Assembly (NCBI GenBank): GCA_030248215.1
Contig: JASANG010000324.1
Coordinates: 1-64,000, forward strand
DNA from: Enoplolaimus lenunculus
Lineage: Eukaryota > Nematoda > Enoplea > Enoplida > Thoracostomopsidae
DNA length: 64,000 nucleotides
Direction: 5' to 3'
Shown piece by piece: positions 44,601-49,460 of this stretch. The number at the start of each line of letters is the position of its first letter. Position 1 is the stretch's first letter. A model generated the notes under the pieces. The model searched no databases. It worked only from the letters and a program-made list of their open reading frames with translations, and had not been told where the DNA came from. A program made the translations under genes and the position numbers.

Positions 44601-47332
44601 TTTGAACAAACGTTGACATTGAATGTGCGTTGAACCGAATTGGTTTTTGAGTTTCGAAATGAACTTTACCCGTCGCCGAAGTTCCACGAGCGAACAAGTG
44701 ATACGACTCATCGTCAGATAAATCAGTTGGGATTGAATCGAATTGAGCAATTACTGGATTACCTAAAACAACCATGATGGTCAAGTGTGTTACTGTGAGA
44801 CGTTTATGCGAACATCATATTATTGAACATTGTGGCAAAGCACATGCTATTATGTAAGCCAGCGAAACTTTTGCGCACATATGATAAACGTCTGGGAAAA
44901 CAGCCCCCATGCCTAAGGTTCACTTTTAGAAACAGTTAGACAGGGGTGTAGCCAGAATTTTATTCCGCGGTAGTATAGTCTAAGGTGAAAGAAAATTTCA
45001 TGACCTCTACAATCAAGGTTATTCCAAAGCCTGTCAAGACTGGACAAAAGTACTTGTTTCTTGTTACTCCTTTAATTTCAATACAAGATAGCTTTTCGAG
45101 TGGGAATTGCGCAGTTCTTCAAGCTAAAAATTCAGCTGTAAGCCAGATATTTCGGGCAGTGGGCAAGCCGCTCTACCGTTCGACCACCCCTGAGCACATT
45201 TGGATAAATTTTCACCAGGACTAACCTGTAGTCGCATCTCGTGCCCACGCTTGTGCTTTAGTTTCGTTTTCGTTGTTTCGAATGCTTACTTCAACGATCA
45301 TTGGATCCAAAAATTTACGCAACAAATTAACGGACGCCGCATACGGTAGACCTGGTCGTACTATTGACGGCGCAAGAATAAGGAAACTTCCGGTGCTGAA
45401 AAATGGTAAAAATACCCGGATGTCTTCATTTTGAGTTTTGAAATCTTGGCTTCGGGGGCAACAGAAAACTAAAAAAAAATTACGTAGAAGGGCATGTGGG
45501 CACTTGTCAAAATATACCGTCCGAGGTTACAACTATTCGAAGATGGGAAGCAAAATATTTTCGGAAAACCAAACCGTCTTACCCTTTTTCGACTGGGGGT
45601 CTCTTAGTTTTCTGGCTGCGGGGGTTCAGATTCAAATTAATAAAACTTTCTGCGGACACCCTAGACTTAAAATTATCAACAAACCAACTTACAAATTCGT
45701 TTCTACCGGTTCTTCGCATGGTTGACCCCAGTTTGCGATTCTTGACGCAACCGCCGTATACCGGCTCACCAAGCTGCACCACATCATCGCCAAAACAACA
45801 ACATAACAACGACTACATTTATTAAATTTAAATATTAATGATTTCATAATTTAAACTAAATAAACTAAAATACTAAAAAATGTATTTGACTAAAAAATCA
45901 AATATTCGATCATCGCGAACTAAACATTACAATAAATTTTGTTCGTCACACTAAAATAGCTTAACAGAATTAACAATTTTTTTACACAGGCAGAGTTCAC
46001 ATTTCATTGGATATCTTCATGAGTGGTCACTCTACAAAAATGCAAGCAAAAATCTCACACATAACAGAAGAAAAACGAAGGCAACTTGCATCGTTCGCCT
46101 GCCGCCGTCTAAAAGACAATTTCTGGCAACGCCTTTCAAGTGGTTTATCGAGCATAGGCGTCGCAAGCATTTATTTGCCACTTTGCATCCTAAATATTGC
46201 TTTCGTTTTGTATTAAGACAATGTTTCATTGAACTTCTTCAATTGTGAAATCAACTCATTTTACATATATACGGTAAAATAATTACATTGGTGCTGAGTA
46301 AATGTACCATCTGAGCTTCAGACTGGTTGTGTCGACGCTTGCTCCTAAAGCGACGCTAACCTGACATATAATACCTTGAGCAATCGTTTAACGCGACTTA
46401 TTTGCTAAGTTCTTAAATTAGTCCTTCCCAGCTCGCAAAGCTGACCGTTTACCTAGCCTACGGTAAGCAAAACGGCGAGCAATACTTCAGCGGAAGATCG
46501 CAACTTCAGTCGGACTCTTGCCACAGTGGGTAGCAAGGTGCTGTTGTGATAAAGCAATACCGATGCAGAGCCACTGCATGGCTGCACAAATGTACAAACA
46601 TCAGTACATACACCACTTTTCCGTTCAGATATATCAGATAAGTTTCTGTTAGAAAAGATTTTAACTTTATTTCTTACAGGCGCAGTTAATGCCGGTATCA
46701 GTAGTGACGGATTTCATTTATGCCATAGTGGAAAAAATTTACCTCAGAAATTTGAATAAAAATTGTTCATATAAATCTTTAGCACACATTCATTTAAAGA
46801 CTACCGCTGGCGAAACCAGGAGCCACACCGTCCTTGGTGGGTGACAAAAATGAGTATAAATATTCAATCAGAATGGATAAAGTTTACAGAACGAACAATT
46901 AGGGGTGGCTAAATTCAGGCACGCAGCCAGGACTTTCAATTGCTAGAGGTTCAGAATGTTAAAGAATTCGTGAGCAAAGCGAGCGGAAAGCGTGACACAA
47001 TTTTCCAATTTATGTGTAATTTAGGTTTTTTCAAGGATGAGATCATCCAAACGAAGAGCGACTAGCGGCTATAGTTGCAACCACGTACATCTTCGCTAAA
47101 GTGTTGTGTTTTGCACCTTTTCAAAAAATGTATACTTTATCAAAGAAGGCATTCGTTAACCCACGCTTCAAGTTCACATAATAAAACTATCAGTTCTGTT
47201 TTTATGTATTATCAAAAACAATGTTTCCAAAATAAATATGTGGGGCGTACCAGTTTTAATATACATAAATAGATATGTTAGCTTACCTAGAACAAGACAT
47301 AGTAGTAACATTATCAAACCTGCCCACAACAT
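5458..47332 (-). CDS. Thioester-containing protein, CD109/A2M/C3-like (whole gene, 32 exons)
   Basis: Complete gene read from exons joined by phase. With exon 17.1 the coding length is 4650 nt, i.e. 1549 residues plus stop, slightly longer than vertebrate CD109. Order: signal peptide (1-15 and on), macroglobulin domains to about 640 with the family motif VxTDKxxYKPG at the end of exon 3 and GILAVDES in exon 14, polybasic RRRRR at about 671-675, variable bait segment 714-760, [11 protein letters not shown], then PDTITTW, the thioester GCGEQ with Cys1012 and Gln1015, His1128, a C-terminal receptor-binding-like domain with [12 protein letters not shown] and VYDYYEP, and a hydrophobic tail ending LVLQFKN. 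Proteins of this family are activated by proteolysis of the bait and then bind targets covalently through the thioester, in innate immunity or protease trapping. The tail suggests a GPI-anchored, CD109-like surface form; insect-type TEP is an alternative subfamily. Every intron used is GT-AG. Confidence 0.95.
6001..6250. repeat. Low-complexity TCAGAATTGA-like tract in intron 31
   Basis: Repeated words such as TTGATT, CAATTCAGA, CTCAGTT and TTCTGAG in both orientations over 250 bases. It may be a decayed simple-repeat element of the same style as the hexamer-rich MITEs. No coding. Confidence 0.35.
6680..6790 (-). CDS. Thioester protein exon 31: receptor-binding-like domain
   Basis: 37 codons containing [11 protein letters not shown] and [15 protein letters not shown], the V-Y-D-Y-Y-E-P motif near the C-terminus of A2M, CD109 and TEPs. 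Acceptor ttttgcag, donor gtaaga. Residues 1442-1478. Confidence 0.96.
7202..7367 (-). CDS. Thioester protein exon 30: receptor-binding-like domain
   Basis: Reads [20 protein letters not shown] and Y, the family's S-x-M-A-x-x-E-x-x-x-P-S-G-Y signature of the C-terminal macroglobulin domain. Donor gtgaga, phase 0. Residues 1386-1441. Confidence 0.96.
7783..7812 (-). pseudogene. Truncated duplicate of the 3' end of exon 29
   Basis: The words ttgcaacacagttcaacca and gcat recur here as in exon 29 at 8140-8165, in the same orientation and followed by a similar junction sequence. This is a partial exon duplication in intron 29, too short to be used. Confidence 0.5.
7895..7985. repeat. Dispersed repeat (AAACCAAAATTTTGTAACAAGG family)
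   Basis: A shared core (AGGGAT-AAAAC-AAAATTTTGT-A-AAGGTTTAGCACTAAA, then a CTTCTCGCT-GC-like end) is also seen near 42215, 49650 (inverted), 50405, 51410 and 62850. It is a medium-copy interspersed repeat of unknown class. Confidence 0.5.
8139..8314 (-). CDS. Thioester protein exon 29: C-terminal domain start
   Basis: Begins [20 protein letters not shown] and QVSWYYNV, the V-x-V-x-A-x-G-x-G-x-A-x-x-Q-V-x-x-x-Y-N-V block. It ends ELCC plus two bases that form Lys with exon 30. A truncated duplicate of its 3' end is at 7783-7812. Residues 1328-1385. Confidence 0.95.
8851..9000 (-). CDS. Thioester protein exon 28: CUB second half
   Basis: 50 codons starting [18 protein letters not shown], the T-V-x-x-x-x-A-L-x-x-Y-A block that follows S-T-Q-D. 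An NTS sequon is present. Acceptor tttcag, donor gtatgt. Residues 1278-1327. Confidence 0.95.
9136..9172. repeat. Degenerate CTAAGC/CTAAGT hexamer tract
   Basis: Six tandem copies of (A)AGTCTA/AAGCCTA. Similar tracts recur at 23904-23976, 49471-49530, 50042-50062 and 58400-58450. Confidence 0.6.
9557..9765 (-). CDS. Thioester protein exon 27: thioester domain end
   Basis: Begins [16 protein letters not shown] and continues [15 protein letters not shown], then [17 protein letters not shown], the R-W-L-x-x-x-R-N-x-x-G-G-F-x-S-T-Q-D signature. Donor gtataa, phase 0. Residues 1208-1277. Confidence 0.97.
10442..10601 (-). CDS. Thioester protein exon 26: thioester domain helices
   Basis: Begins [16 protein letters not shown] and continues [17 protein letters not shown], the D-x-Y-x-L-A-I-x-x-Y-A-L block. 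The acceptor is tttgag and the donor gtttgt is weak, but both phases fit. Decayed copies of its first 20-30 bases lie just upstream. Residues 1155-1207. Confidence 0.9.
10691..10830 (-). pseudogene. Decayed tandem copies of the exon 26 start
   Basis: The first 20 or so bases of exon 26 (gaacgaaacgatgacgcaat in minus sense) recur at 10695-10728 almost unchanged and, more decayed, at about 10768-10790 and 10807-10830. None has a full exon body. They are local duplications within intron 25. Confidence 0.6.
11149..11214 (-). CDS. Thioester protein exon 25: thioester domain
   Basis: 22 codons: [20 protein letters not shown] plus AG, the conserved G-G...L-T-A-Y-V-L-I-A-L helix. Phase 0 at both ends; acceptor atttttag, donor gtaagt. 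Residues 1133-1154. Confidence 0.95.
11515..12320. repeat. Minisatellite, about 75-90-bp unit, in intron 24
   Basis: Around nine diverged copies of a unit containing taggttttacgaatatatag, then ccattttctacagtatgacc and agtttcctacactt. The unit length varies by local deletions. It lies between exons 24 and 25 and has no coding content. Confidence 0.75.
12395..12438 (-). pseudogene. Possible relic of a second exon 25
   Basis: After an AG (12440-12439) the sequence starts GGA and reads [19 protein letters not shown], loosely like [17 protein letters not shown] of exon 25. There is no in-phase donor. It may be a decayed duplicate or chance. Confidence 0.2.
12598..12836 (-). CDS. Thioester protein exon 24: thioester domain with catalytic-type His
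   Basis: Includes [20 protein letters not shown], the family's S-x-F-G and S-T-W-L-T-A block, and ends [14 protein letters not shown]. Aligned with C3 (APVIHQEMIGG), the second H, His1128, falls on the catalytic His of C3/C4B, and its distance from the thioester Cys (116 residues) is the same as I recall for C3. Donor gtaagc, phase 0. Residues 1053-1132. Confidence 0.95.
13360..13542 (-). CDS. Thioester protein exon 23: thioester site GCGEQ
   Basis: Encodes [20 protein letters not shown]. Cys1012 and Gln1015 form the internal beta-cysteinyl-gamma-glutamyl thioester, and P-Y-G-C-G-E-Q-N-M is fully canonical, so the thioester should be functional. The exon ends with KYMEAG in phase 1. Residues 992-1052. 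Confidence 0.98.
14072..14231 (-). CDS. Thioester protein exon 22: CUB-like segment before the thioester
   Basis: Starts [18 protein letters not shown], the canonical P-E-G after exon 21, and ends with the [16 protein letters not shown] strand. Acceptor ttattttag, donor gtacgt, phase 1. Residues 939-991. Confidence 0.95.
14974..15102 (-). CDS. Thioester protein exon 21: MG7 end / CUB start
   Basis: 43 codons: [20 protein letters not shown], then [19 protein letters not shown], the family's strand leading to L-x-V-x-P-E-G. Donor gtacgt, phase 0. Residues 896-938. Confidence 0.95.
15438..15545 (-). CDS. Thioester protein exon 20: MG7
   Basis: 36 codons beginning [15 protein letters not shown], lysine-rich after that. 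The upstream tract is A/T-rich but carries an AG at the right place. Phase 0. Residues 860-895. Confidence 0.92.
15763..15876 (-). CDS. Thioester protein exon 19: MG7
   Basis: 38 codons, [20 protein letters not shown] then [10 protein letters not shown], matching the F-x-P-F-F-V-x-x-x-L-P-Y-S-x-x-R-G-E region. Phase 0 at both ends. Residues 822-859. Confidence 0.95.
15925..16540. mobile_element. Foldback (inverted-repeat) element in intron 18
   Basis: The left arm (about 15940-16150) and right arm (about 16340-16535) are inverted copies, both carrying GTCGGCGTTTGCCCCAAAA and the CAAATTT-AA-TTTTTAAAA block. The centre holds a further inversion (ATCAGACGTCTGGC at about 16190 and its reverse near 16275). 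No transposase. Related single arms are near 18640-18960, 52690-52860 and 54120-54310. Confidence 0.75.
16792..16909 (-). CDS. Thioester protein exon 18: MG7 / PDTITTW block
   Basis: Constant exon that every exon 17 version can join. It starts [18 protein letters not shown] and continues [11 protein letters not shown], the invariant V-P-D-T-I-T-x-W and G-L-G-V-A blocks of the superfamily. Acceptor atttcag, donor gtatga. Residues 782-821 in the model. Confidence 0.95.
18640..18960. repeat. Related single-arm repeat of the 16-kb foldback family
   Basis: Shares AAACGGATCTTTTCCGATAA-like, GCATATTTGAACCATGAC and GGGCAAACGTCGG words with the 15.9-16.5 kb element. It lies between version 5 of exon 17 and exon 18. 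Confidence 0.45.
19026..19206 (-). CDS. Variable (bait) exon 17, version 5
   Basis: 181 nt, acceptor atttcttacag, donor gtgagt. It begins [18 protein letters not shown], continues with an Ala/Pro/Glu-rich stretch, and ends [19 protein letters not shown] plus two bases (CA). The FAETWIW block is identical to version 1 although the bait parts share no obvious similarity. Entry and exit phases match the others. This is the version nearest to exon 18. Confidence 0.88.
19984..20890. mobile_element. Probable GC-rich-ended insertion enclosing a coding-like relic
   Basis: Both ends are rich in CGGGTAA-type words, unlike the AT-rich surroundings (acccgcagg and gcgggtaag near 20015-20100; cgcgggtaaa and ggtaaaccggaccggcac near 20815-20885). 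Between them, about 20510-20745 on the minus strand, is a protein-like reading. I could not define TIRs or a target duplication. Confidence 0.35.
20510..20745 (-). pseudogene. Unassigned coding-like relic inside the exon 17-18 intron
   Basis: One frame reads [15 protein letters not shown] and the next frame, one base shifted, continues [19 protein letters not shown] and then [15 protein letters not shown]. The G-E-S-V-x-L-K-V and T-G-x-R-V-W spacing resembles an Ig-like or macroglobulin beta sandwich. A single frameshift at about 20655 separates the two parts. I cannot assign a family. Confidence 0.3.
20905..21037 (-). pseudogene. Possible variable exon 17, version 4 (degenerate)
   Basis: The open frame ends [17 protein letters not shown] and leaves GT before gtaagt, the same exit phase as the other versions. 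Only V-R, F, E and W-I of the conserved block are kept. The preceding sequence is hydrophobic, unlike a bait, and the acceptor options (21037 or 21034) lack a good pyrimidine tract. I rate it as a decayed copy or a chance match. Confidence 0.3.
23156..23405 (-). CDS. Variable (bait) exon 17, version 3, with internal 10-residue repeats
   Basis: The 3' end reads [18 protein letters not shown] before the donor gtaagtg and leaves CA, the same exit phase as the other versions. The block aligns with [14 protein letters not shown] at protein and DNA level, but E and W are replaced. The 5' part is strongly basic, with three imperfect ten-residue repeats ([30 protein letters not shown]) and an RRRQR stretch. 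The start at 23405 (after cagag) is chosen for phase; a better-looking acceptor two bases earlier is out of phase, so the 5' end is uncertain. It may be functional or decaying. Confidence 0.6.
23305..23415. repeat. 30-bp tandem repeat inside bait exon version 3
   Basis: Plus-strand unit about 30 bp: atattttcccacggtct then ctgtagaag or similar, seen about four times with substitutions. Because the unit is a multiple of three, it expands the bait by ten residues per copy without shifting frame. Confidence 0.75.
23860..24056. mobile_element. MITE with CCTAAG hexamer core and 8-bp target duplication
   Basis: Terminal inverted repeats GCCCATGTATAGAACAGGGC (left, from 23861) and its inverse at about 24035-24055. 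Identical flanking 8-mers CCACCTTG at 23852-23859 and 24057-24064. The core (23904-23976) is a run of CCTAAG hexamers. An 8-bp duplication suggests a hAT-like mobiliser. No coding capacity. Confidence 0.75.
24465..24765. repeat. AAACAAACAA/ATCA simple repeat
   Basis: Long, impure (AAAC)n/(AATC)n tract with purine bias on the plus strand. The open frame across it (Asn/Lys/Thr/Gln-rich) is a by-product of the repeat. Confidence 0.85.
26053..26435. mobile_element. hAT-like MITE with CCGAAT hexamer arms
   Basis: The left end CAGGGTGGCACCGAATCC and right end TTGTTGCCACCGTG are inverted. It is flanked by 8-bp repeats ggactgag (26045-26052) and ggaccgag (26436-26443), 7 of 8 matching. Both arms are tandem CCGAAT/ATTCGG hexamers, the middle AT-rich. 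Same architecture as 1365 and 4438. Confidence 0.8.
27216..27411 (-). CDS. Variable (bait) exon 17, version 2
   Basis: 196 nt, acceptor aaattacag, donor gtgagt. It begins [20 protein letters not shown], an acidic variable stretch, then a Ser/Gln-rich part, then [18 protein letters not shown]. The F-P-E-T-W-L-W block is the canonical family form. It has no stop, and has the same entry phase (two bases) and exit phase (two bases) as version 1, so it can replace it without changing the frame of exon 18. Confidence 0.9.
29394..29510 (-). mobile_element. tRNA-derived SINE
   Basis: Minus strand has a tRNA-like head: an A-box-like GTTGCTCATTGGTTAGACC followed about 30 bases later by a B-box-like GGGTTTGAAGCCCC. 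The tail continues GCAGCAAAATTTTCGTGAAG to CTATATGGC. The same tail occurs at 40372-40425, so this is a repeated element and not a functional tRNA. Confidence 0.65.
29706..29753. repeat. C/A homopolymer runs
   Basis: Alternating poly-C and poly-A runs (9-10 bases each). They may be assembly-sensitive. Confidence 0.9.
30721..30925 (-). CDS. Variable (bait) exon 17, version 1
   Basis: 205 nt, acceptor caaatttag, donor gtatgt. It begins [19 protein letters not shown], a methionine/glycine-rich bait-like stretch, followed by a polar, Thr/Gln-rich segment and then the conserved [18 protein letters not shown]. It leaves GT, completed to Val by the A that opens exon 18. As the first and best conserved version, it is used in the 1549-residue model. 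In this family the bait is cut by proteases to trigger the thioester. Confidence 0.9.
31330..31925. repeat. CGTCGAC / GTTGTCG tandem-like array
   Basis: Repeated words CAACTCGTCGACC and GACGAGTTGTCGG at 15-40 base spacing in both orientations (inverted about 31700). Similar words are near 8685-8720, 44290-44350 and 58345-58530, so a dispersed family. No coding. Confidence 0.65.
33574..33639. repeat. Partial copy of the AGCCCTATTCACACGTG MITE
   Basis: Ends tcttgcacgtgttaataggg and contains CAAGTTGCAGCTAC, like the right end of the complete element at 41559. Confidence 0.5.
34034..34091 (-). CDS. Thioester protein exon 16: constant exon before the variable cassette
   Basis: Reads [19 protein letters not shown], the conserved G-x-x-V-L-T-D strand of MG6. 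It ends with a single G (phase 1) before gtaagt; all candidate exon 17 versions start with two bases that complete this codon. Residues 695-713. Confidence 0.95.
34286..34447. mobile_element. Short MITE with CAGTTAGTGATAGG ends
   Basis: Left CAGTTAGTGATAGGT (34291) and right ACCTATCGCTAACTG (ending 34441) are inverted. The same word occurs singly near 32380, 36650, 36755 and 48595. It lies just upstream of exon 16 in intron 15. Confidence 0.6.
34689..34838 (-). CDS. Thioester protein exon 15: linker with polybasic site
   Basis: 50 codons beginning [15 protein letters not shown]. The segment [12 protein letters not shown] holds five consecutive arginines at about residues 671-675, a furin-type cleavage sequence and strikingly like the RRRR-SV junction of complement C3 at a similar distance from the N-terminus. 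Donor gttatt is weak but the phase fits. Residues 645-694. Confidence 0.9.
35282..35449 (-). CDS. Thioester protein exon 14: MG6, first half
   Basis: 56 codons ending with [18 protein letters not shown], a hallmark of MG6 just before the bait/linker. Phase 0 at both ends, donor gtatgt. Residues 589-644. Confidence 0.95.
35886..36077 (-). CDS. Thioester protein exon 13: MG5
   Basis: 64 codons, [10 protein letters not shown] at its start and [14 protein letters not shown] in the middle, the typical MxPxAxLLVYYV strand of MG5. Acceptor attttcag, donor gttagt. Residues 525-588. Confidence 0.95.
36833..37024 (-). CDS. Thioester protein exon 12: MG4-MG5
   Basis: 64 codons. SPSTSFLQL and [13 protein letters not shown] match the S-x-S-F-L-Q-L and G strands of MG5 in TEPs. 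Acceptor taattttag, donor gtaaat. Residues 461-524. Confidence 0.95.
37273..37370. repeat. Dispersed repeat, inverted relative to 41375-41475
   Basis: The reverse complement shares GACCACGAAG, AACATTTTA-TGGGG, CCTGTTTG and CTTAACGCCGG-like words in order with 41375-41475. Confidence 0.6.
38048..38137 (-). CDS. Thioester protein exon 11: MG4
   Basis: 30 codons ([20 protein letters not shown]...), phase 0 at both ends; acceptor gtttttag, donor gtatta. Residues 431-460. Confidence 0.9.
38239..38345. repeat. Partial hexamer-rich hAT-like repeat
   Basis: Begins CACGGTGCAACC and contains GATTCTGATT-type words. It resembles the left half of the elements at 1365 and 26053; the right end is not seen. 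A shorter relic begins CAGGGTGCAATCGG at about 35476. Confidence 0.4.
38599..38715 (-). CDS. Thioester protein exon 10: MG4
   Basis: 39 codons, phase 0 at both ends, starting [11 protein letters not shown]. Donor gtaagt. Residues 392-430. Confidence 0.93.
39183..39292 (-). CDS. Thioester protein exon 9: MG4
   Basis: Begins [13 protein letters not shown] and ends [14 protein letters not shown], the F-K-P-G-L motif at the MG3/MG4 boundary of the family. A possible NGT sequon. Donor gtaagg. Residues 355-391, phase 0. Confidence 0.95.
39393..39781. mobile_element. 389-bp MITE with TATATGTCGTAGCCCA ends
   Basis: Ends TATATGTCGTAGCCCAAGT and the inverse CCTGGGCTACGACATATA, with subterminal GCCCAATTCCG on both sides. 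No coding. It inserted next to TA-rich sequence in intron 8, so a TA or TATA target is possible. Confidence 0.8.
40372..40425 (-). repeat. SINE tail copy
   Basis: Matches the tail of the SINE at 29394 (catatagag, ccttcacgaaaattttgctg and cg-atgcgg) without its tRNA-like head. Confidence 0.55.
40584..40707 (-). CDS. Thioester protein exon 8: MG3-MG4
   Basis: Acceptor attttag, donor gtaagtg. Starts [16 protein letters not shown], with an NGS glycosylation sequon. Ends in phase 1, matched by exon 9. Residues 314-354. Confidence 0.93.
41375..41475. repeat. Dispersed repeat, partner of 37273-37370
   Basis: See shared ordered words with the inverted copy at 37273; divergence about one fifth by eye. 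Confidence 0.6.
41559..41833. mobile_element. 275-bp MITE with AGCCCTATTCACACGT ends
   Basis: The left end AGCCCTATTCACACGT and right end ACGTGTGAATAGGGCT are inverted, and the inversion continues inward through GCTGCGAGAACTTGCAGCTG and CAGCTGCAAGTTCTCGTAGC. Complete and non-coding, in intron 7 next to exon 7. Partial relatives at 33574 and 61995. Confidence 0.85.
41875..41989 (-). CDS. Thioester protein exon 7: MG3
   Basis: Begins with the [13 protein letters not shown] strand that matches YTYGKPVxG in A2M family members. Donor is gtacgt after GTTAAG. Residues 275-313, ending in phase 0. Confidence 0.95.
42316..42397 (-). CDS. Thioester protein exon 6: MG3
   Basis: 82-nt exon, acceptor atttcag, donor gtaagt. 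Reads [20 protein letters not shown], the family's V-L-P-K-F-E-V hinge into MG3. Residues 248-274. Confidence 0.95.
42798..42984 (-). CDS. Thioester protein exon 5: MG2-MG3
   Basis: Begins [15 protein letters not shown] after ttctag and ends [10 protein letters not shown] before gtaagt. It contains the LGSWQIEV strand typical of MG2. Residues 186-247. Confidence 0.95.
43924..43994 (-). CDS. Thioester protein exon 4: MG2
   Basis: Short exon (71 nt) after tttcag, donor gtaagt. It continues directly as [17 protein letters not shown], matching the VxFRVxxxxxxLxP pattern of MG2. Residues 162-185, phase 0 at its end. Confidence 0.95.
44568..44762 (-). CDS. Thioester protein exon 3: MG1-MG2
   Basis: Acceptor ttgttttag, donor gtaatg. 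Residues 97-161 end with [17 protein letters not shown], the MG1/MG2 boundary motif nearly invariant in this superfamily. One base remains (phase 1). Confidence 0.95.
45226..45468 (-). CDS. Thioester protein exon 2: N-terminus and macroglobulin domain 1
   Basis: The acceptor is a run of nine T then AG (45479-45469). Residues 16-96 include [17 protein letters not shown], the first beta strands of MG1 as in A2M and TEPs. About 28 residues precede this, more than in most family members. A second acceptor (tttttcag at about 45404) would start nearer the conserved part but is in the wrong phase for exon 1. Donor is gttagt after ACAG. Confidence 0.8.
47287..47332 (-). CDS. Thioester protein exon 1: start codon and signal peptide
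   Basis: ATG at 47332-47330 opens [15 protein letters not shown], a typical signal peptide, followed by a G and the donor gtaagct. It leaves one base (phase 1). Exon 2 entered at 45468 supplies the two missing bases, and the total CDS is then divisible by three. No other signal-peptide-like exon was seen in the 2 kb upstream of exon 2. The start rests on the signal peptide and phase only. Confidence 0.65.
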
Positions 47333-48720
47333 TCTGCAGGCACAGTGAATGCAAGTTATTGCGAAAGATGCATAACAATAATACTGTTGTACTTATCCAT
47401 TACTGACTAATGGCAGTAGATCAAACTCAAACAAAACCAGTACAATCAAACGAACAGCGGCACAGCTAATAACTATGGTAGCCGCAGTTTAATAGCCTAT
47501 TGTCTGATAATATAACAAGTATACTGTTGTTGATTACCCCAAAAAATGAGTTAAATACAGATTTGAAGATTGATTACGGTTGGCAAAACCGTTTTGGTCC
47601 CGTCCATATTCGGTCTAGGCGGTAATATATTGGTCCAAAGGCGCAGTGTTAATATAAACAATTGCTTATAATTTATCGAAGAGTAATAAGAAATGTTTGC
47701 CATTTTGTTCATCTAAGAACCGCTAGACGGCTCATTTTTTAGTGAAGACGGTTGAAGAATTTAACGTTCATTGATGAATGAAAGGAACCGCCTAAAATCT
47801 AGCGTATTAATAAGTATACCAGACAATGGCGGATCCGTGGTGGGGGCCACCCCGGCCATGCCCCCCCCCCCCAACAGCATCTCGACAAAAATTGTATATC
47901 AATTATCTCATTAGTTCGTGGTTTGTGTGTGGGTCAAAAATAAGTTTATTACCTGTCAAATTTTGTCCCCCCCCCATTTTGAGATCCTGGATCCGCCACT
48001 GATACCAGAATAACAAATGAGTCAATCTGACACAATTTAAAGGTTATCAACAAATTTCTTGAATATATTATAGTAAGATACAGACGCTAACCAGGACCCA
48101 TATTTTCAAACGAAAATAACACCCGTTTGTTAGTGGAAGATACGATAACTCTTAATAGTTGCCGTATCGAAATTGACAAAAGTAGGACAAATCAAGTACA
48201 AAAATATGTGTTAAAATTTGAAACTAAACATTGTTTGGTGTGAACGATGCCTGACCTGACGCTAACTAGTAATAGATGCTAGACACATTTGCGAATTCTG
48301 CCAGTTAAGTAAAAATATATTACCAAAAAAATTCTTCTATTAAAAAATTTGGTATTTTTGCATTTTACTATTGCGTATTTACGCCGCAATTAACTCAAAG
48401 TGCATGCATTTTAATTGCTAGAACAGCAGAATATCTTCTGCTTAGTCCTTCTGCTAAGACCACACTGATTAAAAGTGATCTTATTAACGTAAAACACTTT
48501 CAAATGACACGTATGTTAAGGATACACGATAACGAACAAATTACTTTTTCTCACAACCGTTAGCCATATTCGCAACTGTTTATAACGCCTTCGGTCAGTT
48601 AGTAATTAATAAAACTTCAAACAAGCGAACGATGGCAGCTGGAAATTTTAGAATTGTCATCGAAAGAATAAGGCACAGAAATGAGCTAAACTTCGAACAT
48701 TGTCACTCTCCGGTTCACAA
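47333..48720. other. 5' flank of the thioester gene and intergenic DNA
   Basis: The promoter of the minus-strand gene should lie just above 47332, but I see no convincing TATA box or initiator that I can defend. A C-rich run near 47862 belongs to a GGATCCGCCA-containing repeat. No gene is seen. Confidence 0.35.
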
Positions 48721-48729
48721 GTTGCAAAA

Positions 48730-49460
48730 CATATTACCTACTGGTAAAAGGTGCTACCCACATTTGAGAATGATGGCAATTTATCTTTGTTTACCAGTTG
48801 GTAATATGCCAATGCCTATTCATATCAACACAGCTCAAGCCAAACTTATTACTCAATTTTCTTTTTACCTTAACACAATGTGGTCATATAAACGGTCTAT
48901 TTTTAGAATTAGCTGTTATTAAATATCACATGCTTCTAGAAAATCGAAGTTTTAGCTGCAAGATTCGAATTCAAGGGTATACAAGGAATATGTACAGAAA
49001 CTATATAATATATATCTATATATAGATATATATATACATATATATATACATATATATACGTGTTTATTTTCCCTCTTACACTAGTGTGAATTTGGTAAAA
49101 ACAAAAGTCATCCATAAAAACTGAAGATAAGTGCTACACATGATAATAACGGTTATATCTCTTTAGTCTACCATTTGGTAATGTGCAAATATCTATTTCT
49201 ATCAGCACAGTTCAATATGACTCAAATTTCTTTTTCCTTAGTACAATGTGGTCATTTAAAGTTAAGCTACCTCAATATAAACGATCTATTTCTAGAATTA
49301 GCTATTAAATATCATGCTTCTAGAAACCGAAGTTTTGGCTGCAAGTTTTGAATTCAAGGGTATACAAGGAATATGTACAGGAACTTGGTATATAAACGTG
49401 TTTATTTTCCATCTCACACCAGTGTGAGTTTGGTAAAAAGAGAAGTGCTTCACATGACTG
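48730..49460. repeat. Tandem duplication of a ~340-bp unit around a (TA)n tract
   Basis: Copy 1 (about 48740-49110) and copy 2 (about 49120-49460) share in order acaatgtggtcat, aaacg-tctattt-tagaatt, cttctagaaa, gaagtttt-gctgcaag and gggtatacaaggaatatgta. Copy 1 contains an inserted or expanded (TA)n stretch at 48999-49062. Confidence 0.8.
48999..49062. repeat. (TA)n microsatellite
   Basis: Near-pure alternating T and A with occasional C, between the two halves of duplication copy 1. Confidence 0.9.

Noticed and set aside
45579-45809. Open minus-strand frame upstream of exon 2 ([11 protein letters not shown]...) as first exon
   Set aside because: No signal peptide pattern and part of it resembles dispersed repeat sequence; the exon at 47287-47332 fits better.
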